64,000 bases of DNA. Source: Pantoea vagans (GTDB lineage: Bacteria > Pseudomonadota > Gammaproteobacteria > Enterobacterales > Enterobacteriaceae). Positions within the stretch are counted from its first letter, which is position 1. Every line of letters begins with the position of its first letter. The position numbers and the translations under genes are program-made. Of the stretch, positions 34,309 through 44,731 are shown in pieces. The notes under the pieces were generated by a model, which was not told the DNA's origin, did not search any database, and worked only from the letters and a program-made list of their open reading frames with translations. The stretch is taken from the NCBI RefSeq assembly GCF_001506165.1, contig NZ_CP011427.1:3286001-3350000 (forward strand), written 5' to 3'.

Positions 34309-35894
34309 TGCCCGGTTGGTTGATTCCTGGCACGGCCATCGCACTCCTACTCTGTGCGGTGGCGCTGCTGGCCTTTGGCGCGCTGGTCGTGGCCGCGCCA
34401 GTGACAGACTGGTGCGCCCTGCTCACTGACAGTTATCTGCATCATGTGCTGGCGTTCTCCTTTGAGCAGGCGCTGCTGTCGGCCCTGTTCTCCGTGCTGC
34501 CCGCCATTTTGCTCGCGCGGGCGCTCTATCGCCGTCGCTTCCCCGGACGAACGCTGTTGCTACGCCTTTGCGCCATGACGCTGGTGCTGCCGGTGCTGGT
34601 CGCGGTGTTCGGGCTGCTCAGCGTCTACGGTCGCAGCGGCTGGCTGGCCCAACTCTGTGCTCTGTTGGGCCTTGATTACCGCTTCTCACCTTATGGTTTG
34701 CAGGGCATTCTGCTGGCGCACGTGTTCTTCAATCTGCCTTTGGCCACGCGCATGCTATTGCAGGCGCTGGAGAATATTCCCGGTGAACAGCGCCAGCTGG
34801 CCGCACAGCTTGGTCTGCGTGGCTGGAACCAGTTTCGTCTGCTGGAGTGGCCGTGGTTGCGCCGCCAAATCCTGCCCACCGCCGCGCTGATCTTTATGCT
34901 GTGCTTTGCCAGTTTCGCCACGGTGCTGGCGTTGGGTGGTGGCCCGCAAGCCACCACGCTGGAGTTGGCGATCTATCAGGCGTTGAGTTTCGATTACGAT
35001 CCCAGCCGGGCGGCGCTGCTGGCACTGCTCCAGCTCGGTTGCTGCTTAATGCTGGTGCTGTTAAGCCAGCGCTTTAGCAAAGCCATCCCCACGGGCAGCC
35101 AGAACATTCGCGGTTGGCGTGACCCGCAGGATTCCTGGCAGGCACGCATCAGCGATACCCTACTGATTGGCCTTGCGCTCTTGCTGCTCCTGCCGCCCTT
35201 AGCCGCAGTGGTTGTTGATGGCTTACGCGGCGGCGTGGCGGGCGCGCTGCAACAACCTGCGCTGTGGCAGGCGACCTTGACGTCACTGCGCATCGCGCTC
35301 GGTGCCGGGCTGCTGTGCGTGATACTGACCATAATGCTGCTGTGGAGCAGCCGAGAATTACGCCAGCGCCAACGTAAGGTGGCGGCTCAGGCGATGGAAC
35401 TGAGCGGTATGCTGATTCTGGCGATGCCCGGCATCGTGCTGGCCAGTGGATTCTTCCTGCTGTTCAACGCCACGGTCGGTTTGCCACAGCGGGCCGACGG
35501 GCTGGTGATTTTCACCAATGCGTTGATCGCCATCCCTTATGCCATGAAAGTGCTGGAAAACCCGATGCGCGATATCAATACGCGTTACAGCCAGCTCTGT
35601 GCTTCGCTCGGCATTGCCGGGTTTAATCGCCTGAAAATGATTGAACTGCGCGCGCTGAAGCGCCCATTGGCCCAGGCGCTGGCATTTGCCTGCGTGCTCT
35701 CCATCGGCGATTTCGGTGTGGTCGCGCTGTTTGGCAGCGCCGATTTCCGCACCCTGCCGTTCTATCTGTTCCAGCAAATTGGGGCCTATCGCGGTGAGGA
35801 TGGTGCCGTAACGGCACTGCTGCTGTTATTGCTGTGCCTGTTACTCTTTACTATGATGGAAAAATTGCCGGGTCGCCATGCTGACACTGAATAA
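34308..35894 (+). CDS. thiP: Thiamine ABC transporter permease ThiP
   Basis: ThiP is the inner-membrane permease of the ThiBPQ importer, a fused permease with two homologous halves. It has 528 residues (536 in E. coli). Around twelve hydrophobic segments are visible. The ABC-coupling loops are [20 protein letters not shown] in the first half and [20 protein letters not shown] in the second. It overlaps thiB by one base and thiQ by 17, indicating coupled translation. Confidence 0.97.
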   Translation: MPGWLIPGTAIALLLCAVALLAFGALVVAAPVTDWCALLTDSYLHHVLAFSFEQALLSALFSVLPAILLARALYRRRFPGRTLLLRLCAMTLVLPVLVAVFGLLSVYGRSGWLAQLCALLGLDYRFSPYGLQGILLAHVFFNLPLATRMLLQALENIPGEQRQLAAQLGLRGWNQFRLLEWPWLRRQILPTAALIFMLCFASFATVLALGGGPQATTLELAIYQALSFDYDPSRAALLALLQLGCCLMLVLLSQRFSKAIPTGSQNIRGWRDPQDSWQARISDTLLIGLALLLLLPPLAAVVVDGLRGGVAGALQQPALWQATLTSLRIALGAGLLCVILTIMLLWSSRELRQRQRKVAAQAMELSGMLILAMPGIVLASGFFLLFNATVGLPQRADGLVIFTNALIAIPYAMKVLENPMRDINTRYSQLCASLGIAGFNRLKMIELRALKRPLAQALAFACVLSIGDFGVVALFGSADFRTLPFYLFQQIGAYRGEDGAVTALLLLLLCLLLFTMMEKLPGRHADTE

Positions 35895-36579
35895 CCTCAC
35901 CTACCTGTACCAACACTTGCCGATGCGCTTCCGTTTCGAGGCGCAGGCGGGTGAGCGCCTGGCGATCCTTGGCCCCAGTGGCGCGGGTAAAAGCACCTTA
36001 CTGAGTCTGCTGGGCGGCTTCCTGCCCGTCAGCCAGGGAACCTTGATCATGAATGGCGTCGATCACACGCGCAGCGTCCCCTCGGCGCGACCGGTATCGA
36101 TGCTGTTTCAGGAGAACAATCTGTTCCCGCACCTCACGGTGCAGCAGAATCTGGGATTGGGTTTACACCCCGGCCTGAAACTCACGCCGCAACAGCAGCA
36201 ACAGATCGCCGCCATCGCCGAACAAACCGGTTTGCAAAGCCTGCTGACGCGCTTACCCGATCAGCTGTCAGGCGGTCAGCGTCAACGCGTCGCGCTGGCG
36301 CGCTGCCTGCTGCGCAATCAGCCAATCTTACTGCTGGATGAGCCTTTTTCCGCGCTCGATCCGGCACTGCGCGGTGAGATGCTGCAACTGGTGCGCTCGG
36401 TGTGCGAAAGTCGCAACATTACCTTGCTGATGGTGTCGCACAGTCTGGAAGATGCGCAACAGATTGCCCCACGCAGCCTGGTGGTGGTGGATGGTCGGAT
36501 TTACTGGGATGGCAGCACAGAAAGTTTGATCAACGGTGAGAGTGAAGCGGCCGCCATCCTTGGCGTGAGAAAGTCTTAA
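35878..36579 (+). CDS. thiQ: Thiamine ABC transporter ATPase ThiQ
   Basis: ThiQ is the ATP-hydrolysing subunit of the thiamine importer. It has 233 residues (232 in E. coli). Walker A GPSGAGKS at 32-39, Q-loop [10 protein letters not shown], signature LSGGQ at 130-134, Walker B ILLLDEP at 150-156 and the H-loop histidine in MVSHSLEDA are all present. Its end overlaps the convergent yabI end by four bases, so there is no room for a terminator between them. Confidence 0.97.
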   Translation: MLTLNNLTYLYQHLPMRFRFEAQAGERLAILGPSGAGKSTLLSLLGGFLPVSQGTLIMNGVDHTRSVPSARPVSMLFQENNLFPHLTVQQNLGLGLHPGLKLTPQQQQQIAAIAEQTGLQSLLTRLPDQLSGGQRQRVALARCLLRNQPILLLDEPFSALDPALRGEMLQLVRSVCESRNITLLMVSHSLEDAQQIAPRSLVVVDGRIYWDGSTESLINGESEAAAILGVRKS

Positions 36580-37340
36580 GCGAAGAACACCTTCCACAGC
36601 AACTGACGGAAGATCGGCATCATCGGGTGGTATTGAATGGCAATAAATGCCGCCACGCCGATGGCTGCCGACAGCGGTGCCAGCCAACGCAGACGGGCGA
36701 GCGGCAGATATTTGGTCGCCCAATCGATCGTTTTGCCACTGCGATACCAACGCCACAGCAGCCAGCAACCCAGCCACACCAGCACCGCAACCAGCAACAG
36801 CAGCCATTTGAAGTTGCCTCCTTGCGCCGCCTGCGGCACATCAATCGCCACACCCGCCAAAATACCCGGCATCAGATAGGCGGGCGGCCAGAGAATACAG
36901 CCGATCAGGTTAGGCGGCAGGAACTTGCGTACCGGCAGCTCCAGCATGCCCGCCGCCAGTGGAATCAGTGGTCGGGTCGGACCGACAAAGCGCCCCACCA
37001 GGATGGTGAACATGCTGTGTTCGTGCAGAGCATGCTCGGTTTTATCCAGCAAGCCTTTATACTTTTTCAGATATTTCCAACGATGCAGCGGCCCCTGAAA
37101 CTTCCAGCCGATACCGTATGACACCCAATCGCCGATTAGACAACCGGCAAAACCAGCCGCCCAGGCGGGATAAAGGCCAATCTGTCCGCTACCGACCAGC
37201 GCCCCAAGGCTGGCCATCAATACGGTGCCTGGTAACAGCAATCCCACGAACGCCAGCGACTCCAGAAAGGTGACCAGCGCCACGGCAAAGAGGGCGAACT
37301 CCAGCGATTGCGTAAACAGGTGTTGAATCCAGGCTTCCAT
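36576..37340 (-). CDS. yabI: DedA-family membrane protein YabI
   Basis: YabI belongs to the DedA family of inner-membrane proteins, some of which act in undecaprenyl-phosphate or phospholipid recycling and in membrane potential maintenance; the role of YabI itself is not settled. It has 254 residues, the E. coli length. The conserved [20 protein letters not shown] block, [12 protein letters not shown] and several hydrophobic segments are present. AGAGGA precedes the ATG. In E. coli the ara genes lie between yabI and polB; here polB follows directly and divergently. Confidence 0.95.
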   Translation of the reverse strand: MEAWIQHLFTQSLEFALFAVALVTFLESLAFVGLLLPGTVLMASLGALVGSGQIGLYPAWAAGFAGCLIGDWVSYGIGWKFQGPLHRWKYLKKYKGLLDKTEHALHEHSMFTILVGRFVGPTRPLIPLAAGMLELPVRKFLPPNLIGCILWPPAYLMPGILAGVAIDVPQAAQGGNFKWLLLLVAVLVWLGCWLLWRWYRSGKTIDWATKYLPLARLRWLAPLSAAIGVAAFIAIQYHPMMPIFRQLLWKVFFA

Positions 37341-37442
37341 AACTATCCTCTGCGGAATATAGAGGCTGGATTGTCCGGAGCCAGCGCCACAGCGTCAAGC
37401 CAAGATTTGTACGTCAATATTGACAATTCAGCCAACAGCACA

Positions 37443-37458
37443 CTGTATAAACATCCAT
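37443..37458 (+). promoter_or_regulatory. Degenerate LexA box upstream of polB
   Basis: CTGTATAAACATCCAT has the strong left half CTGT and the TATAAA centre of the E. coli polB SOS box. The right half is CCAT instead of the CAG-type half. Binding is uncertain. Confidence 0.4.
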
Positions 37459-37493
37459 GATATACTCAATGTAATTCAATCTCTGGAGTTCAC

Positions 37494-39854
37494 GTGACCG
37501 ATCCGCGCGCAGGTTTTCTACTCACCCGACACTGGCGAGACACGCCAACCGGCAGCGAAGTGGTGCTGTGGCTGGCCACCGACCAAGGGCCACAACGCCT
37601 GGTGCTGCCCGCGCAGGAGTCCGTGGCGTTTATTCCGGAAGAGTTTCGCAGCCAAACCGAAGCGCTGATCGCTGATGAGCGCCATACGCATCTGCAAGCA
37701 CTGACCCTGAAAGATTTTCGTCGCCGTCCGGTATTTGGTCTCTATTGCCGCAGCAACCGCCAGCTGCAAAATCTGGAAAAGCGCCTGCGCGAAAATGGCA
37801 TCTCCGTGTATGAAGCGGATATTCGGCCGCCTGAACGCTATTTAATGGAGCGTTTTATTACCGCGCCAGTGTGGTTCAGCGGTGACGTTCGCGGCGACAG
37901 CGTGGTCAATGCGCGCCTGAAACCGCATCCTGATTATCGTCCACAGCTGAAATGGGTGTCGCTGGACATTGAAACCACCGAGCACGGCGAACTCTACTGT
38001 ATCGGACTTGAAGGCTGCGGTCAGCGCCAGGTTTACATGCTCGGTCCGCCAAACGGCGATGCCAGCGCGCTGGATTTCGACCTGATCTATTTGGACAGTC
38101 GCCCGCAATTGCTGGAGCAGCTCAATGCCTGGTTTGCGCGTCACGACCCGGATGTGATTATCGGCTGGAGTGTGGTGCAGTTTGACCTGCGCGTGCTGCA
38201 AAAACATGCCGACCGTTATGGCATTCCGCTGCGTTTAGGCCGGCAAAATCAAGCGCTGGAGTGGCGCGAGCACGGTTTCAAACCGGGTGTGTTTTTCGCC
38301 CAGGCCCAAGGGCGGCTGGTGATCGATGGCATTGAAGCGCTTAAATCAGCGTTTTGGGATTTCCCCTCATTCAGCCTCGAAGCGGTGTCACGTCAATTGC
38401 TCGGTGAAGGCAAAGCCATTGATAACCCCTGGCAACGCATGGAAGAGATCAACTGGCGTTTTGCCCATGACAAACCGGCGTTGGCGAAGTACAACCTGAA
38501 AGACTGCGAGCTGGTGACGCGCATCTTTCAGCACACTGCCATCATGCCGTTTCTGTTGGAACGCGCCACCGTCAATGGCCTGGCGGTGGATCGCCACGGG
38601 GGCTCGGTGGCCGCGTTCGGTCACCTCTATATTCCGCGCATGCATCGCGCCGGATTTGTCGCACCTAATCTCGGTGAAGTGGCCCCCGAAGCCAGCCCAG
38701 GCGGCTACGTAATGGATTCTCGCCCCGGCCTGTATGATTCGGTACTGGTGCTGGACTACAAAAGCCTCTATCCCTCGATTATTCGCACGTTCCTGATCGA
38801 TCCGGTGGGTTTGGTTGAAGGGCTGGCACATCCAGATGATGCCGATTCGGTGCCCGGTTTCCGCCATGCGCGCTTCTCGCGCCATACACACTGCTTACCG
38901 GCGATTGTGCAGCAGATTTGGCAAGGGCGTGAAGCCGCGAAGCGCGAGGGTAATCAACCTTTGTCGCAGGCATTAAAGATCATCATGAACGCCTTTTATG
39001 GCGTGCTCGGCACCAGCGCCTGCCGCTTCTTTGATCCTCGCCTGGCGTCATCGATCACCCTGCGCGGGCACGCCATCATGCAGCAAACGCGTCAACTGAT
39101 TGAAGCCGAAGGTTTTGATGTGATTTACGGCGACACTGATTCGACCTTTGTCTGGTTAAAGAGCGCGCACAGCGAAACGGATGCCGCGGCAATTGGCCGT
39201 CGCCTGGCAGAACAGGTCAACAGCTGGTGGCAGCAACATCTGCAGCAAACCTACGGGCTGGAGAGTGCACTGGAGCTGGAATACGAAACCCATTTCAGCC
39301 GCTTCCTGATGCCGACTATTCGCGGGGCCGAGCAAGGCAGCAAAAAGCGTTACGCCGGGATGATTCGTACCGACGGCACGGAACGATTGGTGTTCAAAGG
39401 GCTGGAATCGGTGCGCACCGACTGGACGCCGCTCGCACAGCAGTTCCAGCAAAATTTGTATGGTCGCATTTTCCGTGGCGAGCCCTGGCAAGACTATATC
39501 CGTGAAACGGTAGCCGAGTTGCTGGCGGGCGAACTGGATGATCAGTTGATCTACAAAAAACGGCTGCGTCGGGCGTTAAAAGATTATGAAAAAAATGTGC
39601 CGCCACATGTACGTGCAGCACGTATTGCCGATGAGCACAATCGGAAACTACAGCGCCCGCTGCAGTATCAAAATGGCGGCTCCATTCGCTATGTGATGGC
39701 GACCGCTGGCCCGGAACCGCTGGAAGCACGCAGCACGCCCTTAGACTATGATCACTACGTCACCAAGCAGTTACAGCCGGTGGCGGAAGGCATTTTACCC
39801 TTCGTTGGCGATGACTTTGCTACACTCATTACTGGGCAGTTGGGGCTTTTTTGA
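37494..39854 (+). CDS. polB: DNA polymerase II (PolB)
   Basis: PolB is a family B DNA polymerase with 3'-5' proofreading, used for replication restart and translesion synthesis during the SOS response. It has 786 residues with a GTG start (783 in E. coli), with CTGGAG as ribosome site. Exonuclease motif: [19 protein letters not shown], about residues 158-176. Polymerase motif A is [13 protein letters not shown], motif B is [15 protein letters not shown] and motif C is [10 protein letters not shown]. No truncation is seen. Confidence 0.98.
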   Translation: MTDPRAGFLLTRHWRDTPTGSEVVLWLATDQGPQRLVLPAQESVAFIPEEFRSQTEALIADERHTHLQALTLKDFRRRPVFGLYCRSNRQLQNLEKRLRENGISVYEADIRPPERYLMERFITAPVWFSGDVRGDSVVNARLKPHPDYRPQLKWVSLDIETTEHGELYCIGLEGCGQRQVYMLGPPNGDASALDFDLIYLDSRPQLLEQLNAWFARHDPDVIIGWSVVQFDLRVLQKHADRYGIPLRLGRQNQALEWREHGFKPGVFFAQAQGRLVIDGIEALKSAFWDFPSFSLEAVSRQLLGEGKAIDNPWQRMEEINWRFAHDKPALAKYNLKDCELVTRIFQHTAIMPFLLERATVNGLAVDRHGGSVAAFGHLYIPRMHRAGFVAPNLGEVAPEASPGGYVMDSRPGLYDSVLVLDYKSLYPSIIRTFLIDPVGLVEGLAHPDDADSVPGFRHARFSRHTHCLPAIVQQIWQGREAAKREGNQPLSQALKIIMNAFYGVLGTSACRFFDPRLASSITLRGHAIMQQTRQLIEAEGFDVIYGDTDSTFVWLKSAHSETDAAAIGRRLAEQVNSWWQQHLQQTYGLESALELEYETHFSRFLMPTIRGAEQGSKKRYAGMIRTDGTERLVFKGLESVRTDWTPLAQQFQQNLYGRIFRGEPWQDYIRETVAELLAGELDDQLIYKKRLRRALKDYEKNVPPHVRAARIADEHNRKLQRPLQYQNGGSIRYVMATAGPEPLEARSTPLDYDHYVTKQLQPVAEGILPFVGDDFATLITGQLGLF

Positions 39855-40006
39855 CAGGTGACGAATGCCTTGCCATCCAGTACCATAGCGCCCTTCCTGA
39901 TTCTCACCGCAGATACAATCTGACCAAACTCTCGTTTGGCGGCGATGTATTGCCTGAGTACAGGTGAACTTCTTTATGGCATGTCAGAGAGTCGAGCTAA
40001 AAATAT

Positions 40007-42913
40007 ATGGTTTTTACACTGGGTCAACGCTGGATTAGTGATACAGAAAGTGAACTGGGACTGGGAACGGTTGTGGCGATTGATACGCGCATGATCACCA
40101 TGATGTTTCCGGCTACCGGCGAAAACCGCCTGTATGCCCGCAATGATGCGCCTGTCACGCGTGTGATTTTTAATCCGGGTGACACCATCACCAACCACGA
40201 AGGTTGGCAGATGAGCGTCGATGAAGTCCGTAACGATAACGAATTAATGACTTACATCGGCACACGTCTCGACACCGCAGAAAGCGGCGTGGTGATGCGT
40301 GAAGTGATGCTGGATAGCAAACTGGTATTCAGCAAACCTCAGGACCGTCTGTTTGCCGGTCAGCTCGACCGCATGGACCGCTTTGCGCTGCGTTTCCGCG
40401 CGCGTAAATACCAGAGTGAGCAGTATCGCCTGCCGATCAGCGGCTTACGCGGGATGCGTACCAATCTTATCCCCCATCAGCTGCACATCGCCCATGACGT
40501 GGGCCGCCGTCATGCCCCTCGCGTTTTACTGGCCGATGAAGTGGGCTTAGGTAAAACCATCGAAGCCGGCATGATCATCCAGCAGCAGTTGCTGGCTGGC
40601 CGCGCCGAACGTGTGCTGATCGTGGTACCGGAAACCTTGCAGCATCAGTGGCTGGTTGAGATGTTACGTCGCTTCAACCTGCGCTTTGCGCTGTTTGATG
40701 ATGACCGTTACACCGAAGCGCAGCACGACAGTGACAACGCCTTCGAAACCGAGCAGCTGATTATCTGCTCACTGGACTTCGTGCGTCGTAATAAACAGCG
40801 TCTCGAATTACTGGCCGATGCCGAATGGGATCTGTTGGTGGTCGATGAAGCCCACCACCTCGCCTGGAGCGAAGATGCACCCAGCCGCGAATACCAGGTA
40901 ATTGAGCAGTTAGCAGAGAAAACCCCAGGCGTGCTGTTGCTGACCGCCACACCAGAACAGTTGGGCCTGGAAAGTCACTTCGCACGTTTGCGTCTGCTGG
41001 ATCCTAATCGCTTCCACGACTTCAGCCAGTTTGTGGCTGAGCAGCAGAACTATCGTCCGGTGGCCGATGCCGTCAGCTCGCTGCTCGCCGACCACGCGAT
41101 CAGCAAAGAAGAGATGAACCTGATCAACGACCTGATCGGCGAGCAAGATATTGAGCCGCTGCTGCAGGTCGCCAATAGCGATCGCGACGGCAAAGAGGAC
41201 GCGCGCAAAGAGCTGGTTTCCATGCTGATGGATCGCCACGGCACCAGCCGCGTCCTGTTCCGTAACACGCGTAATGGCGTGAAGGGCTTCCCAAAACGCG
41301 AACTGCATCAGATCCGTTTGCCACTGCCCGCGCAGTATCAAACTGCGATCAAAGTCTCTGGCATCATGGGAACGCGTAAAAGTGCTGAAGAGCGCGCGCG
41401 CGACATGCTGTATCCAGAGAAGATTTACCAGGAGTTTGAAGGTGATAGCGGGACCTGGTGGAACTTCGATCCTCGCGTTGAATGGTTGATGGGCTATCTG
41501 ACCAGTAACCGTAAAGAGAAAGTGCTGGTGATCTGCGCCCAAGCCGCCACTGCACTGCAGCTTGAGCAAGTGCTGCGTGAGCGCGAAGGCATTCGTGCTG
41601 CGGTGTTCCACGAAGGGTTATCGATTCTGGAACGCGACCGCGCAGCGGCTTTCTTCGCCTCTGAAGAAGAAGGTGCGCAGGTGCTGCTGTGCTCTGAAAT
41701 CGGATCGGAAGGCCGTAACTTCCAGTTCGCCAGCCGCCTGGTGATGTTTGACCTGCCATTCAACCCGGATTTGCTGGAACAGCGTATTGGTCGTCTCGAT
41801 CGTATCGGTCAGATGCACGATATCCAGATTCTGGTGCCGTGGCTGGAAAAAACCGCACAGGCGGTGCTGCTGCGTTGGTACAACGAAGGGCTGGATGCGT
41901 TTGAGCATACCTGCCCAACCGGTCGCACCATTTACGACAGCGAATATAGCAAACTGATTGAATTCCTCGCGGCACCAGAGAACCCGCAAGGTCTGGATGA
42001 GTTCATCACAGAAAGCCGGAAACAGCACGACGCGCTGAAAGCCCAGCTGGAACAAGGCCGTGACCGCTTGCTGGAGTTGAACTCAAACGGTGGTGAAGCG
42101 GCGCAAGTGCTGGCGAATGCGATTGGCGAGCAGGATAACGACACCGATTTGGTCAACTTCGCACTGAATCTGTTTGATATCGTCGGTATCAATCAGGAAG
42201 ACCGCAGCGACAGCTTAATCGTGCTGACCCCCTCCGATCACATGCTGGTGCCGGATTTCCCAGGCTTACCAGAAGACGGCTGCACGGTCACGTTCAACCG
42301 TAACCAGGCGCTGTCACGTGAAGATACCCAGTTTATCACTTGGGAACATCCGCTGATCCGCAACGGTCTCGACCTGATTCTGTCGGGCGATACCGGCAGC
42401 TGCGCGCTGTCGCTGTTGAAAAACAAGGCGCTGCCAGTGGGCACGCTGCTGGTTGAGATGATTTACGTCGTGGAAGCCCAGGCGCCGAAGAGCCTGCAGC
42501 TCACCCGCTTCCTGCCGCCGACACCGGTACGTTTGCTGATGGACCGTGCCGGTAACAACCTGGCAGGCAAAGTGGAGTTTGAAAGCTTCAACCGTCAGCT
42601 GAATGCCGTTAATCGCCACACCGGCAGCAAGCTGGTTAATGCGGTTCAGCAGGAAGTGCACGAGATTCTGACGCAGGCCGAGAAGATGATTGTGCCGGAA
42701 GCACAGGCATTGATCGCTGCCGCGAAAGTGGAAGCGGATGAGAAGCTGAGCGCCGAGTTGTCACGCCTGGAAGCGTTGAAAGCGGTCAACCCTAACATCC
42801 GTGATGATGAGGTTGAAGCGCTGGAAAGCAATCGCGAGCAGGTGCTGGAAAGCCTGGGCGATGCGGGCTGGCGTCTGGATGCGCTGCGTCTGATCGTCGT
42901 GACGCACCAATAA
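40007..42913 (+). CDS. rapA: RapA RNA polymerase-associated ATPase
   Basis: RapA is a Swi2/Snf2-type ATPase that rescues and recycles stalled RNA polymerase. It has 968 residues, identical in length to E. coli. N-terminal Tudor-like domains ([19 protein letters not shown] onward), Walker [19 protein letters not shown] box, [10 protein letters not shown] and the second-lobe blocks [19 protein letters not shown] and [12 protein letters not shown] are intact. The ribosome site is weak (GAGTCGAG before ATATATG). It is followed by rluA 20 bases downstream. Confidence 0.98.
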   Translation: MVFTLGQRWISDTESELGLGTVVAIDTRMITMMFPATGENRLYARNDAPVTRVIFNPGDTITNHEGWQMSVDEVRNDNELMTYIGTRLDTAESGVVMREVMLDSKLVFSKPQDRLFAGQLDRMDRFALRFRARKYQSEQYRLPISGLRGMRTNLIPHQLHIAHDVGRRHAPRVLLADEVGLGKTIEAGMIIQQQLLAGRAERVLIVVPETLQHQWLVEMLRRFNLRFALFDDDRYTEAQHDSDNAFETEQLIICSLDFVRRNKQRLELLADAEWDLLVVDEAHHLAWSEDAPSREYQVIEQLAEKTPGVLLLTATPEQLGLESHFARLRLLDPNRFHDFSQFVAEQQNYRPVADAVSSLLADHAISKEEMNLINDLIGEQDIEPLLQVANSDRDGKEDARKELVSMLMDRHGTSRVLFRNTRNGVKGFPKRELHQIRLPLPAQYQTAIKVSGIMGTRKSAEERARDMLYPEKIYQEFEGDSGTWWNFDPRVEWLMGYLTSNRKEKVLVICAQAATALQLEQVLREREGIRAAVFHEGLSILERDRAAAFFASEEEGAQVLLCSEIGSEGRNFQFASRLVMFDLPFNPDLLEQRIGRLDRIGQMHDIQILVPWLEKTAQAVLLRWYNEGLDAFEHTCPTGRTIYDSEYSKLIEFLAAPENPQGLDEFITESRKQHDALKAQLEQGRDRLLELNSNGGEAAQVLANAIGEQDNDTDLVNFALNLFDIVGINQEDRSDSLIVLTPSDHMLVPDFPGLPEDGCTVTFNRNQALSREDTQFITWEHPLIRNGLDLILSGDTGSCALSLLKNKALPVGTLLVEMIYVVEAQAPKSLQLTRFLPPTPVRLLMDRAGNNLAGKVEFESFNRQLNAVNRHTGSKLVNAVQQEVHEILTQAEKMIVPEAQALIAAAKVEADEKLSAELSRLEALKAVNPNIRDDEVEALESNREQVLESLGDAGWRLDALRLIVVTHQ

Positions 42914-42933
42914 TCGCTTAAGGTCACTACGAC

Positions 42934-43593
42934 ATGTTGATGGAAGCCTACAATCCGCCGCTGGAACCCTGGTTACATATTCTGTATCAGGACGAGCATA
43001 TTATGGTGGTGAACAAGCCAAGTGGCTTGTTGTCCGTGCCGGGCCGGCTTGAGGAGCACAAGGACAGCGTGATGACGCGCATCCAGCGTGATTTTCCTCA
43101 GGCGGAATCGGTACATCGACTGGATATGGCGACCAGCGGTGTGATCGTAGTGGCGCTGAATAAAGCGGCGGAGCGAGAACTAAAGCGTCAGTTCCGTGAG
43201 CGGGAACCTTCTAAATACTATGTGGCCCGCATCTGGGGCCATCCTGCTGCTGAAGAGGGTTTGATCGACCTACCCTTAATTTGTGACTGGCCAAATCGGC
43301 CAAAGCAGATGGTGTGCTTTGAGAATGGTAAAGCCGCGCAGACCGAGTATCAGGTGCTGGAGTATGAGGCAGGAAACAGTGCTCGCGTGCGGCTTAAGCC
43401 GATTACCGGACGCTCGCATCAACTGCGCGTGCATTTGCTGGCACTGGGCCATCCGATTCTGGGCGATCGTTTTTATGCCCACGAAGAGGCATTAGCCATG
43501 GCCGAGCGTTTGCAGTTACATGCGGAGTCCCTGACTATCACCCATCCGGCATTCGGCAATAGCATGACGTTTAAGCAGCCGGCGGATTTTTAA
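42934..43593 (+). CDS. rluA: RluA dual-specificity pseudouridine synthase
   Basis: RluA isomerises U746 in 23S rRNA and U32 in several tRNAs. It has 219 residues, the E. coli length. The catalytic aspartate lies in SVHRLDMATSGVIVVAL, and KPITGRSHQLRVHL and HPILGDRFY are the other family motifs. No S4 domain is present, as expected for RluA. It is probably cotranscribed with rapA and ends in an intergenic palindromic repeat. Confidence 0.97.
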   Translation: MLMEAYNPPLEPWLHILYQDEHIMVVNKPSGLLSVPGRLEEHKDSVMTRIQRDFPQAESVHRLDMATSGVIVVALNKAAERELKRQFREREPSKYYVARIWGHPAAEEGLIDLPLICDWPNRPKQMVCFENGKAAQTEYQVLEYEAGNSARVRLKPITGRSHQLRVHLLALGHPILGDRFYAHEEALAMAERLQLHAESLTITHPAFGNSMTFKQPADF

Positions 43594-43598
43594 CGGTT

Positions 43599-43730
43599 TC
43601 CCTCATCCCAGCCTTCTCCCGCAAGCGGGAGAAGGTGACGTACAGTGTGATGTGTCAGTCTGAAGCTTTAACAGAAATTCGCTCGATCAGTTCCCTCGCC
43701 CGCTTGCGGGAGAGGGTTAGGGTGAGGGAA
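43599..43730. repeat. Inverted pair of palindromic intergenic repeats
   Basis: Two related palindromes face each other: CCTTCTCCCGC-AA-GCGGGAGAAGG at 43612-43635 and CCCTCGCCCGCTTGCGGGAG (continuing AGGG) at 43693-43716. Their flanks CCCTCATCCCAG and TAGGGTGAGGG are also roughly complementary, so the whole 130 bp can form one large stem. It lies between convergent rluA and djlA and could act as terminator or transcript-end protection. Similar CTCCCGCAAGCGGGAG repeats are widespread in proteobacterial genomes. Confidence 0.85.
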
Positions 43731-43737
43731 AATTACT

Positions 43738-44550
43738 CTACTTAAATCCCTTTTCCTTGCGAATCAGATCATAAGCCGCCTGAATCTCCTGCGCTTTCTG
43801 CTTCGCCATTTCCATCATTTCCGGCGGCAACCCTTTCGCCACCAGTTTATCCGGATGGTGCTCGCTCATCAGTTTGCGGTAAGCCCGTTTGATGGTGGTG
43901 CTGTCATCACTGCTCTTCACGCCGAGCACGCTACACGCATCCTCTAACGTTGGCCCACGTTTCGCCTGCTGATAGGCACCGCCGTAAGACGAACCACCGC
44001 CGCCGAACTGTTGCCCGCCTTCCATCATGCGCAGGAACTGATCGAACTGAGTGCGCGAAATACCCAGCTCTTCAGCGATTACATACAGCACCTGACGCTC
44101 GTTGGGATGCAGCGATCCATCGGCGAACGCCGCCTGAATCTGAATTTCCAGAAACATCCTAATCAGATCGAAACGGCCAAAGCAGGCGCTGCGCAGCTCA
44201 CGCAATTTATTACGCAGCGGATAGTCACTCTGCTTGCCTTCGCGGAATGCCCTTTGGGCAGCCACGCGTGCATCACCATGCAGCTGCATACGATCCATAA
44301 ATAAAGAAGCAATCTGAATATCGGCTTCGGTGACGCGCCCTTTTGACTTGGTCAAATGGCCCATCACTTGAAAAGTGGTACTGAAAAACAGCGTTTGTCG
44401 CGCCTGATTGTTGGCGAAATAACCCTGTCCTTTTACACTGCGCACCTTGTCAAACATATGGCCAATGAGCAGACCCAGTACAATGCCCCAAAAGCCTGCC
44501 CCGGAAAGTAAGCCGAGAGCCAGACCAATAACTTTTCCCCAGTAGCGCAT
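43738..44550 (-). CDS. djlA: DjlA membrane-anchored DnaJ-like co-chaperone
   Basis: DjlA is a type III membrane J-protein that stimulates DnaK and, in E. coli, influences the Rcs envelope stress pathway. It has 270 residues (271 in E. coli). An N-terminal glycine-rich membrane segment (about 6-30) is followed by a TerB-like central region ([20 protein letters not shown]). After a glycine-rich linker there is a C-terminal J domain with the HPD motif in [18 protein letters not shown] precedes the ATG. It is divergent from lptD. Confidence 0.97.
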   Translation of the reverse strand: MRYWGKVIGLALGLLSGAGFWGIVLGLLIGHMFDKVRSVKGQGYFANNQARQTLFFSTTFQVMGHLTKSKGRVTEADIQIASLFMDRMQLHGDARVAAQRAFREGKQSDYPLRNKLRELRSACFGRFDLIRMFLEIQIQAAFADGSLHPNERQVLYVIAEELGISRTQFDQFLRMMEGGQQFGGGGSSYGGAYQQAKRGPTLEDACSVLGVKSSDDSTTIKRAYRKLMSEHHPDKLVAKGLPPEMMEMAKQKAQEIQAAYDLIRKEKGFK

Positions 44551-44651
44551 AAACTCCTCAATTCGCCATGCTTGCGGCTGAAAATTGCATTATCATACCT
44601 TTCATTTACTTCAGTGCCTAACAGCAACGCGATCAGACAAGGATTAACACT

Positions 44652-44683
44652 GGCACAACGCCGGGCAGTAAGTTAGTCTCTGA
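44652..44683 (+). promoter_or_regulatory. Possible sigma-E promoter for lptD
   Basis: GGCACAA (44652-44658) and GTCTCTGA (44676-44683) with a 17-bp spacer loosely resemble the sigma-E -35 (GGAACTT) and -10 (TCTGA) elements, 49 bases before the lptD ATG. E. coli lptD is a sigma-E target; the match here is imperfect. Confidence 0.35.
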
Positions 44684-44731
44684 GCCGATTGTCGGCATGA
44701 TGCCCGTTCTCATGGAAATCCCGAACCGCGT

